DNA of 64,000 nucleotides from Microplitis mediator (GCF_029852145.1 NC_079976.1:1736001-1800000), one strand, 5' to 3'. Numbered from the stretch's first letter, positions 45,101-58,500 are shown. Translations and numbers: made by a program. Notes: a model not told the origin generated them from the letters alone.

Positions 45101-46418
45101 TATTTCAATTTATCTCACACACGTTAACTTCCTCTCACACTCGCCATTGAATTAAACTTTTCAACTATTAAAATAAATACCAATCGATAAATAATTATTA
45201 CATAAATTATGGCGCAATTAATGTGTAATTTAACGGGTTGTTTAGTCATTTCATAAATATATACATATATATATTTTTTATTATTGATCAATTTCTCTAC
45301 ACTATCATTAGATAACCGAAAAATTTATGATTACAGTAATGATTACTTGCTGCCCACTCATATATATCCGTTCTCATAAGTTTTATATATATATTATATA
45401 CATATATAGAAAATATACAAATAATTACCTCGAGATATTTATAAAAAATTCAACAGCTCACATATAATTTACATCTATACGTAAAATGAGAGTTTTGATA
45501 GAATTTATAAAAATATTTTTTTAAAAGTTGTCTTATTAAAAAAATATACAATAATTTAGTAGGTATGTTTGTATAGTAGAATATCCATAAATAAAGTTTT
45601 AAATAAAATTTGATACGAGAAAGGGCGGCTTTGATTCTCCACACTCTCATATACGAGCCCGCGAATGTGCGTACGAACGAACGAAAGTGTTTCCTATGGA
45701 CTTTTTATGCACCCACGCACCTCGCACAATCGTTAAATAATTTATGTGTGCTCGTCCCCAGCTCCCCAGGTACTTCTATCTCTATCATTATCTCTGTTTA
45801 TCTCACTTGTTTTCGGCTCCATGCGCTGGTTGATATAGTCAGGGAAAATATTCTTCCATTAAAAGGTTGGAATATTCATAATCCATGCTTTATCTTTGTT
45901 TTTTTTTTTTTACTCATCTCCCTCATTTTTCTTTTACTTTGACTGTTGTCTATGTATAAATATATGTATGTGATGATATATATGTATATAATATTCTATA
46001 TTTTACATTCGCTTCGCTTATCCCGATTACACGGCCGACCGAACCTTCGAGGCTTTATATTCAGATTTTGAATGCAGCTTGCGAGAGCGCTCGCGCGTAT
46101 CTTTAACAGTATCCTATATATATCTATATATATATATATTCATACTACTGTACGACTAGGACTTTTAATGCCCTGCACCGTCCAGTGATGATGACGAGAG
46201 ATGAGCTGTGAGAATTTTCAATCTTTCATTGTTATGATTATTAACTTTTTTTTTAATTATTTAGCTTCTTAATTTAAAATTTTGAATTTTGATGGTTTCT
46301 AATTTTTAAAGTTCGTTAAAAAATCTCCTCCGGAAATCTCGTATAGAGAATACATGACAAGGTTAATATTTTTTTTTGACTCTGGTTCTTTCTTCAGAAT
46401 TCCATGGACTCCTGCCTA
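42190..46418. other. Gene-poor stretch with simple repeats
   Basis: CAGCTT-type hexamers lie at 42330-42378, a (TTA)n run at 43556-43582, and a TIR element at 44438-44660. There are unique GC-richer islands near 43620-44090 and 45600-46200. No supported exon. Confidence 0.4.
44438..44660. mobile_element. 223-bp TIR element, CACAGAAAAAAAAGTT ends, TA-flanked
   Basis: CACAGAAAAAAAAGTT at the left, inverted TTTTTTTTTTTCTGTG at the right, TA outside both. The interior is CTTGAGTCAAGAAAAT and TCTTGAATCAAGA words in both orientations, the same plan as 21076-21318 and 11358-11550. Confidence 0.8.
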
Positions 46419-47342
46419 CACGGAAAGAAAATTATGGCAGCGGTTCCCATAATTTTGTGAAATTTTTTCCTATACCATCATAGGAATTACGACCATAAAT
46501 TATGGGAGCGGTTCCTATAATTATAGGAATGTTTCCCATAATTATAGGAATAGTTCCTATAATTATGGGAATGATACCCATAACACTATAGGAATGGTTC
46601 CTATAATTATAGGAATGGTTCCTATAATTTATAGGAATACTTTCTATAATATTATGGGAATCATTCCTATAATAGTATGAGAACTATTCTCATAATATTA
46701 TGGGAATGATTCCCATAATGCAATTGGAATGGTTCATATACCATTATGGGAATCATTCCCATAATATTATGGGAATAGTTCCCATACTATTATAGGAACC
46801 ATTCCTATAATATTATAGGAATGGTTCCCATATTATCATGAAAAAATTAATTTAAAGAAGTGTGGTAATCACTTCTACAATACACAGAAATATTATTAAA
46901 CATAAAAACAAAAACTCAAACATTGAAAAAAAAAATCGCATTTGGCAAAAAAACATTAAAATTTTTAACAAGAATTTTTTGTCAGCACAAAACATTCAAG
47001 AAAATTTAAATTTTGGGAAATTTCTACACTATTGTGCAAAAAAAAAATTTTATGACATTATAGGGATGGATCCCATACTATTATGGAAATAGTGCCCATA
47101 ATATTATAGGAATAGTTCCTATACCAATATGGGAACCATTCCCATAATAGTATGGGAATGATTCTCATAACATTATGGGAATGGTTCCCATAATGGTATG
47201 GGAACTATTCTCATACTATTATGGGGATGGTTCCCATAATATATGGGAACCATCCCTATAGTAGTATAGGTACTATTCCCATACCATTATGGGAACCATT
47301 CCCATAATGCATAGCAAAACTTCCCATAATTTTCTTTCCGTG
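46419..47342. mobile_element. 924-bp TIR element filled with CCCATAATTATAGGAA words
   Basis: Ends CACGGAAAGAAAATTATGG and CCATAATTTTCTTTCCGTG are inverted, with TA on both sides. Both arms are tandem arrays of a self-complementary word around TTCCTATAATTATAGGAATGG and TTCCCATAATATTATGGGAA. The middle (about 46850-47060) is a different AT-rich sequence without the word and may be an inserted or acquired core. Confidence 0.9.
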
Positions 47343-48606
47343 TACTAAGAAAAAACGCGATTATGGGCTGGTTCTAGACAAAATTTCCAACAAAATGACA
47401 TAATTGAGTCACAGTTTCTATCGATACCAAAATTTTTTGTCCATACATTTGTAAAAAAAATTTTTGGAATAATTGATATTTAATTTTTTGTGGGGTCGAA
47501 AAGTAAATCGATGCTAAATAACTTTTTGGGGTAAATCGACCATACTAGGAAAAAAAAAGTTGCGGTTTCCGGAAAAAAGTACCAACCCATACACAACTTT
47601 CTACAAAATTATTACTAATTAAATTTCACCCCATCAATTATTGAACCAATTAACAAAAAAAAGTTTACATACTTTAGTACAAAAAATTATCGTATTATCT
47701 GAAAAAAATTGCGGTTATTGGAATCACTATCAATGTAGCCCTTATTCGGGATGAAATAAACTCGGACTCGATACCCCATAAAAAATTTTAACTGGACGCG
47801 GACTTTTAGTATCCAGTAAAAAATTTTATTGTTCAATTAGAGCCTTTATATAAATATTAATAAACGTATGAAGGATTTGAGACGGTGGGACATAAAAATA
47901 TGAGTGTACTCGGCCATTAAACTTGTCGGTGTTGTGTTGATATCCGGGGGTAGTTAAATTACAATACAATATATAGAGGCAATTACAAAATGTCCATCGG
48001 GAAAGATTGAATCTAGCTCACCGCCTCATCCATCCATCAACGTTAGACTATGCTATTCCATTATATATATGAGGGCTTATGTAGTCTAGGATCTCCACCA
48101 GAGTACTGCAGATTCTCGAACCAACTCTCTCTCTCTCTCTCTCTACTATAATACTTACTAGTATACATAGTAGTATTACATGGGGACAACCAAACCCGCC
48201 TCCCGTCCCCGTCTTACTATATAACTACATGTACCTGAATCTATAGCTATATCTACATATATATATATATATATATATATATAAGTAAGTGTAACTTGGA
48301 AACCATCTGCTACATAGCCAACCAGGAACCTCTTGATAGATATACTGTATTACACTTCCCCATAAAGCTTTGACAGTTTTCGTATCGACGAATGACAAGT
48401 GTACCGATTTATCTTCGCTACCTGTCTTAAAGTTCATCCTACAATTATTATTACCTTCTTATAAATAAATATGACTATTTAAATGTCATGGATATACAGG
48501 GATAACCGGCGCAAGATAGGGCACTGTATTTTTAGCAGATGACTTGAGAAAAATTGGACTCCATTTTTGAGATATTAATTTTTTTTTTAGTCGAACATGC
48601 ACAATA
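47343..48606. other. No gene recognised
   Basis: AT-rich to about 47860, then a unique GC-richer stretch with (CT)n at 48125-48144 and (TA)n at 48257-48283. Confidence 0.4.
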
Positions 48607-49426
48607 GGGTGAGCCAAAAAAAACCACCTATCGAATTTACGTCTTAAAAAGGACCTATATATCGAGAAAAAAATTCTCCCATTGGGCAAAATTTTTAGCT
48701 CAAATTTAAAAGGTGTCGGTAGCCATTTGAAATTTCCCATTTAAATAACATGCGAAAAAATTTTTTATTATTAAAAATATTATAACTTTTGAACCATGTG
48801 AGATAAAAATTTGGCTCTAGAATATTCTTGTAAGGCATTAAATTTCTTAAAAGAAAGTCCTGGGAGTCGAATTTGTAAACTTGATATTTCGTATACTAAC
48901 AGGCTATCAAAGTCTAGAGTAAACAGAATCATACAAATCTAAGGCTTTATTTGGATTTTCCAAATACTTTTCTTTTATTGTGATCAATAACAAAATATTA
49001 TTTGTTACAACGTGGATATTGTTGGTGATTTCATTGCACTACATGTAGAACAAATTTTCTCGTAGTATTGATATTTTTAATAATAAAGCCTTAAATTTGT
49101 ATGATTCTGTTTACTCTATACTTTGATGGCCTGTTAGTATACGAAATATCGAGTTTACAAATTCGACTCCCGGCACTTTTTTTAAAGAAATTTAATGCCA
49201 TTCAAGAATATTCTAGAGCCGAATTTTTATCTCACATGGTTCAAAAGTTATAATATTTTTAATCAAAAAAAATTTTTTTGCATGTTATTTAAATGGGAAA
49301 TTTCAAACGGCTACCGACACCTTTTAAAATTGAGCTAAAAATTTTGCCCAATGGGAGAATTTTTTTCTCGATATATAGGTCCTTTTTAAGACGTAAATTC
49401 GATAGGTTGGTTTTTTTGGCTCACCC
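48607..49426. mobile_element. 820-bp foldback element with ~350-bp arms, GGGTGAGCC ends
   Basis: GGGTGAGCCAAAAAAAACCA at the left is inverted at the right, and the whole arm (48607-48955) is complementary to 49065-49426 with few differences. The loop is about 110 bp. TA flanks both ends. No coding sequence. Transcription would give a very long double-stranded RNA. Confidence 0.92.
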
Positions 49427-51620
49427 TAATGTACATGGTTTGTAGAAAAAAGTGGGACAAGTTGATCAGCCTAGACTGTAAAATTAATTGAATATCTTTT
49501 ATTAAGAACTAGAGGAGCTAATATACTGAAAAATCGGTGAATTAAAAAAAGTGGATTCATATAACCCAGCATTGAAAAAAAATTTTAATGATTTCGGTTC
49601 GAAATTTATTTTTAAATTTCTGCTGGTTAATTTACTTGATAATGTCGGAGTTGACCCTTAGTAAAGTTTAGATAAAAATATTTGTGGCCCACTTTACCCT
49701 TCAGCGTCTAAATACATTCGCAATTTTAATTGTCATTTGAATAACAAAATGGCATACTTTTGCTAACTAATTGACATGTGTATTTATATTTCAACCTTTT
49801 ATAAAACAAGTGTTACGTCAATTTAAAAAAAAATGTGTCAGAATATTTAAATAAAAATTGAGATAGAATTTTTCAATGAGTAAAAAAATATGTTAAATAA
49901 AATAAAAGTTATTGAGCTGTTATTATTAATATTGATATAATTTAATCAACTGTGATGAGTGAAAATTTATTCACTGATCAATCTATATAATATATATTAT
50001 TTATATTAATGGAACGATGAGAGCATAAATTAAATCCGCAGTACGTGGACCGTTAAATATCATTTAAACATTGTGATGACCGGTTTTACATCAGTATAAA
50101 CGGATTATATTTGTTTATAGTTTTATTGGGTTTTTGTATATTATTTTTATCAATTATTATCGACAAAATTTCACATTTTCATTTAGTGAAATCTCTCGTG
50201 GATTTCAAATTTACGAAATTTTATTCACTTCACCGTAATCGTAATTTTTTACAACTCATTAAGTATTTAAAAAAAAAATTGATAAAAATTACTCGCCCAT
50301 CAAAGAAAAATTTTCAGTTTCATAATTAGAAATTTAAAAAAACTAGATCATCAGTAAATATTTAAAGTTTTAGTATTCATGTAAAAAAAAATTAACACTT
50401 TTTAACCATCACTTCAAACGGGAAAAAATCGCCAGTCTTTAAATATTAATTTTAATTAACAGTTTCCTGAAGAAATGCGTTTCAGTTTCAGCGAAAAAAA
50501 AAATCGTAATGAAAAATCGCGATATTAATAGACTATCGCGGTATAAAAATGTAATAATAACATTGGGTGATAGTCTGGCTGAGTAAATTAAGAGTTTGAG
50601 AGTAAAGATGAGAAGATGAGAGAACAAAATATGCTGGAGTGAAACTGAGAGTTGGAGATGAGCTAGGAAAATGGCCTGTGGCATAGCTTTGTGCTACCGA
50701 CGGGTTTCGAACCCTCATCCTCTGTACTATTATATACTGAACCATATACTTTATATTATATACCATCCATATACACATATACATATATATATATATTTTT
50801 TTTTAACTTAAATATAATGTACTCGCAAGATTCATCTCAAACGAACCCCGTTTCCGGTCGCTCATCAGCAATTAACTAATTATTGATACACTGTCTACTT
50901 TCTGGTTACAATTGACGGTTTCATTCTCCCAGAGGATGAAAAAAAAAATAATAAATTGTCTGGAAATATTTTTTTTTGACTTGTATGCGCGGTGTCAATT
51001 AAGATGTTCGTTTATAATTGAAATATGAGTAAAAAAATATAAAAAATGGACAAGCTTGAAGCTTGAGAATAATATAAAGAATAGTATAAGAAGAGAAAAA
51101 TGTATGTATATAAATATATATAATAGAGGTTGGTTAGCTCGTTGGTTGAAATAACTCGACACTTTTAATTCTTTCCTCGCGTGTAATTTTTATTGTTTTG
51201 TGTATGTAAGTGTGTTGTATGAATTGTTGTAGTGGTGTATGTGCAGTTTTATTTGTTGTAAGAGTGAGAGCTGGGGATAAATGTAGAGGAGAGACGGAGA
51301 TGGAGGTAGAGATAGAGTAGCTCATGGACCTTTTGGATCTTTCCTCTTAACATTTCAGGGATGGTATTTTTCAGTCGGGATTACGTATTCAAACGGGCAC
51401 TACGTGCCTCTACTCTGCTTCGTCACATAAACATTTTACCTGGTCTGTTTGTGTGGCTGAATAGGGTGTTGGGTGTTGGGTGTAGAGTGCAGATCCTCAC
51501 GCGAAAAAACCGACGGGAAATAATAATAGAATAAACAGAGAGAAAAAGTGAGGGAGATAATATAAATAAAGGAATTAAGTTAAAACAAAAGGAGAGAGTG
51601 GTTAAATAAAATAGTACGAA

Positions 51621-51656
<36 letters not shown>

Positions 51657-51740
51657 ATGTATGTATGTATAATAATAAAAGGATCTCTGTGGCAATTATA
51701 TGCAGATGTTGCCGCTATTGAGCGTGATATGTAAGATAAT
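49427..51740. other. No gene recognised
   Basis: AT-rich DNA with a unique island near 50560-50960. On the minus strand near 50694-50714 it contains GGTTCGAAACCC, a possible tRNA-derived B box, but no complete tRNA can be folded. A (TA)n run lies at 51622-51652. Confidence 0.4.
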
Positions 51741-52440
51741 AGAAAAACTTCAGTTTTTTTTTACGAATTTTTGGAACTTTCTGTAGAATTATAAACTTCC
51801 AGCCAAGAAAATTGAAAATTTTCAAAAATTCGGGAAGTTATTGGTTTCGGTCCGATTTGCAAAAACCGAATTTCTATCAGATTTTGACGTTCTGAGGTTC
51901 TAGGAAGCTATTCTGACTAATTTCACGATGATGTCCGAGTGTATGTATGTATGTATGTACGTACGTATGTATGTATGTATGTAAATATTCATAACTCTTG
52001 AACGGATGAACCGATTTTGATCTTTGAGGTGTCATTCGACACGGCTTGTTAATGTCTTGAAGCCGTAATTTGAATTTAATCGGTAGGGTGCGTTCAGAAA
52101 TATTTCAAAAATAAAATTTTTTCGAAAATGTTTTATTTGGATAACTTTTGATTTGCTCGATGGATTGATTCCAAAATCTAATCAGCTCTAAAACTCTATA
52201 AGCCGCGTCGAATGCCACCTCAACCATCAAAATCGGATAATTCGTTCGCTAGATATCGTGGGAGAAAGAAATGTTAAAAAATGGTTTTTTACAAAACAAT
52301 GGCATACAAAAGTATTTGCGAGCTGGAAGAGCTCGAAAATGTATTCACAATAATGTTTTCGAGCTCAACGAGCTCGAAAACAGCGAGAAGTTTTAGGGCT
52401 GGCCCGCAGGGTCAACTTATAGACCGATTTTTTTTTATGT
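51741..52440 (+). repeat. Dispersed repeat, long copy
   Basis: Contains TTCGGGAAGTTATTGG, a GTAT tetranucleotide array (51941-51983), AACTCTTGAACGGATGAACC, and near the 3' side TTTTCGAGCTCAACGAGCTC and GGGCTGGCCCGCAGGGTCAA. A shortened relative lies at 3660-3880. I see no ORF of note and no clear terminal repeats. Confidence 0.65.
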
Positions 52441-54406
52441 ATCGAGAGTTCATTAATCGAACGTCATACTGAGGACGTTTTTATTTTTAGTGGGTTGATA
52501 ATAGAACTCTTATCAGTCAGGAACCATTTAGATGTCAGATGTCTGTCATTTGATTTCGAAGTTGAAGATTTTAAAATAAATAATTGACTTTACGGGGATT
52601 AAGCACAGGAATTAAATGAATGAATTTTTTTGAGTGTAAAATTTGAATTGAAAAAAGAAAATAATTTTAATGTGAGTAATGAGATTACTTTTGACAATAA
52701 GCAAATATGAATTTTTTGTTTATGAAATTATTATTTTAATTTTATAAACATTTTTGAGTGAAAAAAGGAGATAAGAGTTTGTGCTGACTGAAACAATGCG
52801 AGATATTTTTTAATTATTTTGACGAACTCGATGATGGTATTTTATTATTGTTTATTTAATAATTAAATAATAATAATAATAAAAAAATTTTAATTATAAG
52901 TTTTTACAATAGAAGAGAAGGTTGGGAATGATAAAAAATTCTAAATGCTGTTTCAGGGTAAAATGGACCGTATTGAAAAAAATTATAAATAAATTTTTAT
53001 TGTGTTCCCTCTGCGCTGAAATTTTTTTTATCAAATATAAAAATATAATTTTTCCTCTTTGATATAGAGCCTCATTTTGTCTCCCGGATCACCAACTTTG
53101 AAAAAAAACTGATGGCAAAATAGTTAAATTCACTTTTAAGTAGGCTAAAGGCTTCAGCTTTTTTTTTTATCCATATCCATTAATAAATTTAAAAAATTTT
53201 ATTGCCACCGAGATTAAATTTTTTTTAAAAAAAGCGAATATCTGTCAGCCTTTGATCTGTGTTTCAATTACTATCCGCTATTAAATTTTTTTTCCTCAAC
53301 TAGAATTATAATTAAAAAATAATCGCTCAGATTTATCATAAAAAATACTTATAGTTTTATCCTAAACAGAATTCGCTGTATTAATTTCCCCAATAAATAG
53401 AAAAATTGTCAAAAAAGTATTCATTATATTTAAATTAATTATAAAAATATAATGAATGCTTAAAATAATTACGTAATTTTTTTCACGCCCTAAAAATACG
53501 TCCATAAATTCATTTATTATTTTTTAAAAATTCAACTTATGCAACCCAGTTCTCTCTATTTCTTCTCTTCTTTTACCAGAATTTTTTTTTATCTCAGATA
53601 ATTAGAATAAAAAAAATATATAAAAATGTAGGAGAAGCTGAAAGCTGGATAATCGTAATATCCATCGACACACGTGGTCCCCTGTTCCTTCGTACCCCTT
53701 TGACATAGCTCGTTGTTAAAAAAAAAATTTTACTCAATCTAGATACTTTTTACATATATATTTCGCGAGTATATCAAATATATCGATCGTTACCGAGTTA
53801 ACGAAGCACAAAACATGGGATATGATATTTAAAATATTTCAATTATTTGAAACTTTTCAAATTTACCGCGATAGTTATTATTGTATCTCCGTAATCATCA
53901 ATACGCCATCATTATTTTTGTTAATGATTATTTTTATTACTTAAGATTGGATTAAATTTGTATGTATATGTATATATATATGGAGAAAAGATATATATTA
54001 TTAAGTTGATCTAGGTTATATAGTTATAGTTATAATCGAAGTCCGTAGGGATGCGATGCAGATGAGAAGGACCGTTAGTAGGATAGGTGCTTTCAAGCGA
54101 GAAGAGATGCTTGAGAAAATCCGAATAATCCATGTCATTCGGATCCATTAGCCATTTGGTGGAATCTCTATTTACGATGCTACGCTATTGAGAACAGTAA
54201 ATTGAACCCTTCGTAGACCTCATTGCTAACTTACCCGTTTTACACAAATTTAAAACTATCAAATTAATTTATCGGTCACTTATCTTTACTTCAATTATTT
54301 ATTCATCCTATTATCCTATTATACATTGTGACTAGACATTTTACTTATTTATTATTTTCAGTTCAAATATTTAGAATTTCTTTGTGTAATGAAACCGAGT
54401 GACCGG
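52441..54406. other. AT-rich, no gene seen
   Basis: Largely A/T runs, with a unique patch at about 53630-54250. No exon, RNA gene or element boundary could be supported. Confidence 0.4.
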
Positions 54407-54599
54407 ATGATACGGAATTTCGCCGACGTCTAATAATTTTTGGATTTTTTAGGAACTATACACAAAAAAAAATATTTAAAGAAATGGCACTTATAGATTT
54501 TTAAATTTTCTACATGTGAATTTTTTTTTTTTTTTTTTTCAAATTAAATAGTAAAAAAAAAATTCAAAAATTATTAATTGTCTGTCAACTTCAGGATCA
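54407..54599. mobile_element. GATACTGAAGTTAGC MITE, diverged copy
   Basis: Left end ATGATACGGAATTTCGCCGA, right end TGTCAACTTCAGGATCA. The inner ATGGCACTTATAG and CTACATGTGAA words match the other copies. Confidence 0.7.
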
Positions 54600-54751
54600 C
54601 CTGACCTGTGGTTCAATTCCAAATATTTTAATTATTGATTAATTTAAATCATTCATATGGTTATATTTTTTCAAAATTTTAAGTATCGTGATTAATGTAG
54701 AAATTCAAAATAATTAATTATTATTTTTACTAAACCATAGAGAAAATTTTT

Positions 54752-54950
54752 ATGATACTGAAGTTAGCCGACGTCTAATAATATTTGGATGTTTTTCAAA
54801 ATGATAAATAATAAAAAAAAAATAATTAAAAAAATTGCACCTTTAATTCATCAAATTTGCTACATGCGCATATTTTTAGTTATTTATTTTTGTAATTGAT
54901 TTTTTGAAAATAAAATATGAAAATTATTAATCATCTGTTTCTGGATCATA
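54752..54950. mobile_element. GATACTGAAGTTAGC MITE, further copy
   Basis: Left ATGATACTGAAGTTAGCCGA; right end degraded (ATCATCTGTTTCTGGATCAT). The inner TTGCACCTTTAA and CTACATGCGCAT words are kept. Confidence 0.75.
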
Positions 54951-55091
54951 AATTTTCAAATACTTAATTTAACTTGACTATTTTTTAATTTAAAAAAGAA
55001 ATTTTAAATTTGAATTATTCGCGCCATTGCGCGCGCGCCCCCGGTCTATTTATTACTGCGCATAATAAAATTGGCGGTCTGCGCACGGCTC

Positions 55092-55518
55092 TAAATATGG
55101 CGCCGAGCCTGTGTTTGTTGCGTCAGTCTTCAGTGCTAAATACTTAAACCTCATATATTTTCATATATTTAACAGTAATTAAATTATATAAACTCTTAAA
55201 TAATTATTTAAAATAGTGATACTGCCGGTAAAATTTAAATTTTCGCATGACAGTTTTATTTTAAATTTTTAATCAGTAATCGAGATGGCCATAGGCCTTG
55301 AGTTTAAATTCTCCCAAGTAAATAAAAAAACGATCTCTCCCGTAAATGAAATAATTAAAATAAATGAAGTAAGTGGAATTTAATAAAGTTGTCGAAAGAG
55401 AATGTTTACATACGAGGTAATTCGTTTGTTTCTTTGTGTAAAAATAAATGAGCAGTGTTTTGTTAGCTGATGTGATGAGTGCAAACAATGGAGCCAATTT
55501 GAGTGCAGTGTACATTCA
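55092..55518 (+). promoter_or_regulatory. Candidate promoter, 5' leader and first exon of an unknown gene
   Basis: After a GC-rich patch (55020-55120) there is a TATA-like TAAATA at 55092 and an initiator TCAGTC with its A at 55125. Downstream, two ATGs open short frames that run to good donors. The ATG at 55285 gives MAIGLEFKFSQ onward to GAA, then GTAAGT (55369). The ATG at 55448 gives MSSVLLADVMSANNGANLSA onward to ATTCA, then GTGAGT (55519). One may be a first coding exon; both may be leader. I do not recognise either peptide. Confidence 0.4.
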
Positions 55519-58500
55519 GTGAGTAGTTTGTTTTTTTAATCATACCTACACTCGGTCATTTTATCAATTTACTTTATTCTATTTATCAAAATATTTTTTA
55601 TTAATAAAACTGGATTAGTTTTTGCAAAAAAAGGTATCAATGTAACAGCTCCGAGGGACAGATAGTTAAGCGTATGGTAAAAAGTATCCAGAACTGACGG
55701 TAAAGGAATGTGTCTAAAAGCTTTGGGTCAAAGGAAATAAATAAAAGAACCTGGGTAGGAAAAATACCAGGATAGATCAGGATTTAGTTTTTTGTTATAA
55801 GATTTTTAAAATGGAATTGTTGGCGTTCCATGTCCGACCGATGTTCCTTCATGATTCCTGTGCTCTGTTACGCCATTCTATTCTATCCGCTGTTTTAGCG
55901 CCATCACTTTATATAAATATCTATATATATATTATCCAGGTATCCATAGGATGGTTGTAATATCGCGAAATATTTGGTTTCACAAGCAGAAATTGAACTG
56001 CCGATGGTGTGAGGATAGAATATGTAGAATAGGATATGAGAAGATAGAACTAGATTATTATATAGATGTAGATATATATTGGGTAGGATATAAATGATTT
56101 TGAACCCCAGTTGTATTTGATATTTAGATATGTAAACTGTTAAATTAATGATACACTTGTTTACATTTAAATATTAGCCATTTCATGATTTTAACAAATA
56201 CAATATTATCGTTTACCAACAGCCGCGTTATATCCTATTAATTTATATATCTATATATATATATTGTTGGGTATCTTTGTTCTCCATTTTGTTAACATAA
56301 ATAATTATATGACGTAAATTAAATGCAAACAAATATGAATCAAATTAATGTTTGCTTTATAAATTTATATTTATATTTTTTGGCGGGAATGCAACAGTTG
56401 ACAAATATTTAAATGAATTTTGTGTTTTTGCTTCGTTTTGGGTTTTTTTTTATGTTTTCTGGGTGAATTCGTAATGGGTTTACTTCTCATTCTCATTCTC
56501 ATTCTCGTTTCTTGTTTCTCGCTTTCGTACTCGTTGATTTTGTACTCCCGCGAAAGGGGAACGTATAGCTGTGATTACCGAGTCACTTATCATAATTTCG
56601 TTGTTCGTCTTGTGGGTTTTTAGTTCCAGTCAACATATACATTCGTACAGAGACAGTTATATGTATGTGTCTGCTTTCTATTCAGTTAGAGCATGAAAGC
56701 CTCGTATTTTACCGATTCAGAATATTATTTTTTTATTTTTTACTGTTATTATTATATGTATATGTATGTAGTGAGTCACTTACTTTATCATACTTAAACT
56801 ACTACAACTTGTTCATATTCTCCAGTACTCGCGGAATTCGTTCAATTTTTTAAAAAATGGAATTTAAATATTTAAACCCCGTGACTTATAAAATGCCGCG
56901 GGGGATGTCAGCGTCGCGCAAACAAGGGAAGCGCAAATATTACCAACGCGGCTACCTAGATTGCTCTCGGGTACGGTTATTCGTATGGTTCTGCTGAAAT
57001 TCCGGGATATTTGAGTTGTGAAAATAAAAAAAGTTAAATAAAAAATTAGGTAAAAAATATTAAAAAAAAAAAACGTATAATAATAATAAAATAAAGTAAA
57101 GAAAAAGTAAAGCTTGACGAAGAGTTACTCATTACCGCCTGAGTCATTCATTGGATTTAGCCGAGTAAAATAAAGAAGAAGAACAAGAGTAAAAAGTTTG
57201 AAAAAAAGTAAAAAACTCTTGGGAAAAAATTTATTACGCGAAATTGCTCGTTTGAATTTTGTGTAAAGAATAGTTTTCGAGGGTTAAATTTTACGAGATT
57301 TATTGAGTGAGTTAGTGTGTATTTTAGAGCTAATATATATAGCTACGTATATATGGATGCAAAAAGCTCGGAGTAGATGTATGTAGATAATGCATGTGTA
57401 GATGTTACAGAGACTGTAAAGCATCAAGCACTCGGTTCCCTGCTAAATGAGTGAGATAGTAACGCTGGCACTTAATTTAACGTCGGTATGGGTTATTATA
57501 TATGTATATATGTATGTATGTATGTGGGAAAGTATGTGATACGGTATATTATAGAGAGAGCCAAAGCACTTTGAGAGTGTAGCGCGTTTAATGCGCGTAA
57601 TAACTGCGGTACCGCCGAAATAACCCACGCTAAGTGCCGATTTTTGTCCATGTAGGCATATGTCACATATATACCCGAGTAGAGATAATTAAGTCGTCAG
57701 CTATATAACCTACTCCTTTTTTTACTTAATTTTTAAATTCACTCGTCTTTAACGTCACTTAAAATTTATCATTTACATGCCCCAATTTTAGTCTTTTTGC
57801 TCATATAAAATTATTTGAGACTCAATTTATAATTCAGCTGCAGCTCATTATTTTGCGGATAAAATTTAACTTTTTGCAGTAAAATAAATTTATTCATTGT
57901 GACGCGAGACATATCTAATAATATGAAAATAATTTCGTGAGCGATCTACTTTCGAGGCTCATTAATAATCAATTACGAGAAAACGGATCTCAGTTGATTC
58001 AGATAAATTGTTTTATAATTTTGACATTTATAAATCCCTAATTATTGGTAATTTTTTTAACATTTAAGTTGGTTTACTTTATGAAATGTGACCCGGTTAA
58101 AGTAATTTAATCGTGATTCGTTAAATAAATTCCAGTGGAGCCTGAAACAAAAATATTTTAAATAAATTGTCGCTTCGTTACTTGTCTCGGTTTATTTTTT
58201 AACTCCGACTCGTCTGACAAAATAAAGTAAAAATAAATAAAAAAAAGAATCCAAGGGCTTGTAAAATAGCAGCGCGAGTGGCATATTCTCTCGACACAGC
58301 CAATTATAGTTTGGACCGCGCAAAATCTGGGAAAGAAGTAAAACAAGAGCCGAATTCTGGAGCTCGAGTAAAAAGATTGTAGTCCGATATACGAGCCCCT
58401 AAAACACTTGTCTCTGTTTTTTTGGTCTGACAGTTACCAACCCAGTGACAGTTGAACCAGTGGCACGAGACGAGTGGAGCTTTGGATAGCAGGCAAGTGT

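Noticed and set aside
50680..50730. Possible tRNA or tRNA-derived SINE (GGTTCGAAACCC on the minus strand; a similar word near 21552-21562)
   Set aside because: Only a B-box-like word is present. No matching A box at the right distance and no cloverleaf could be drawn.
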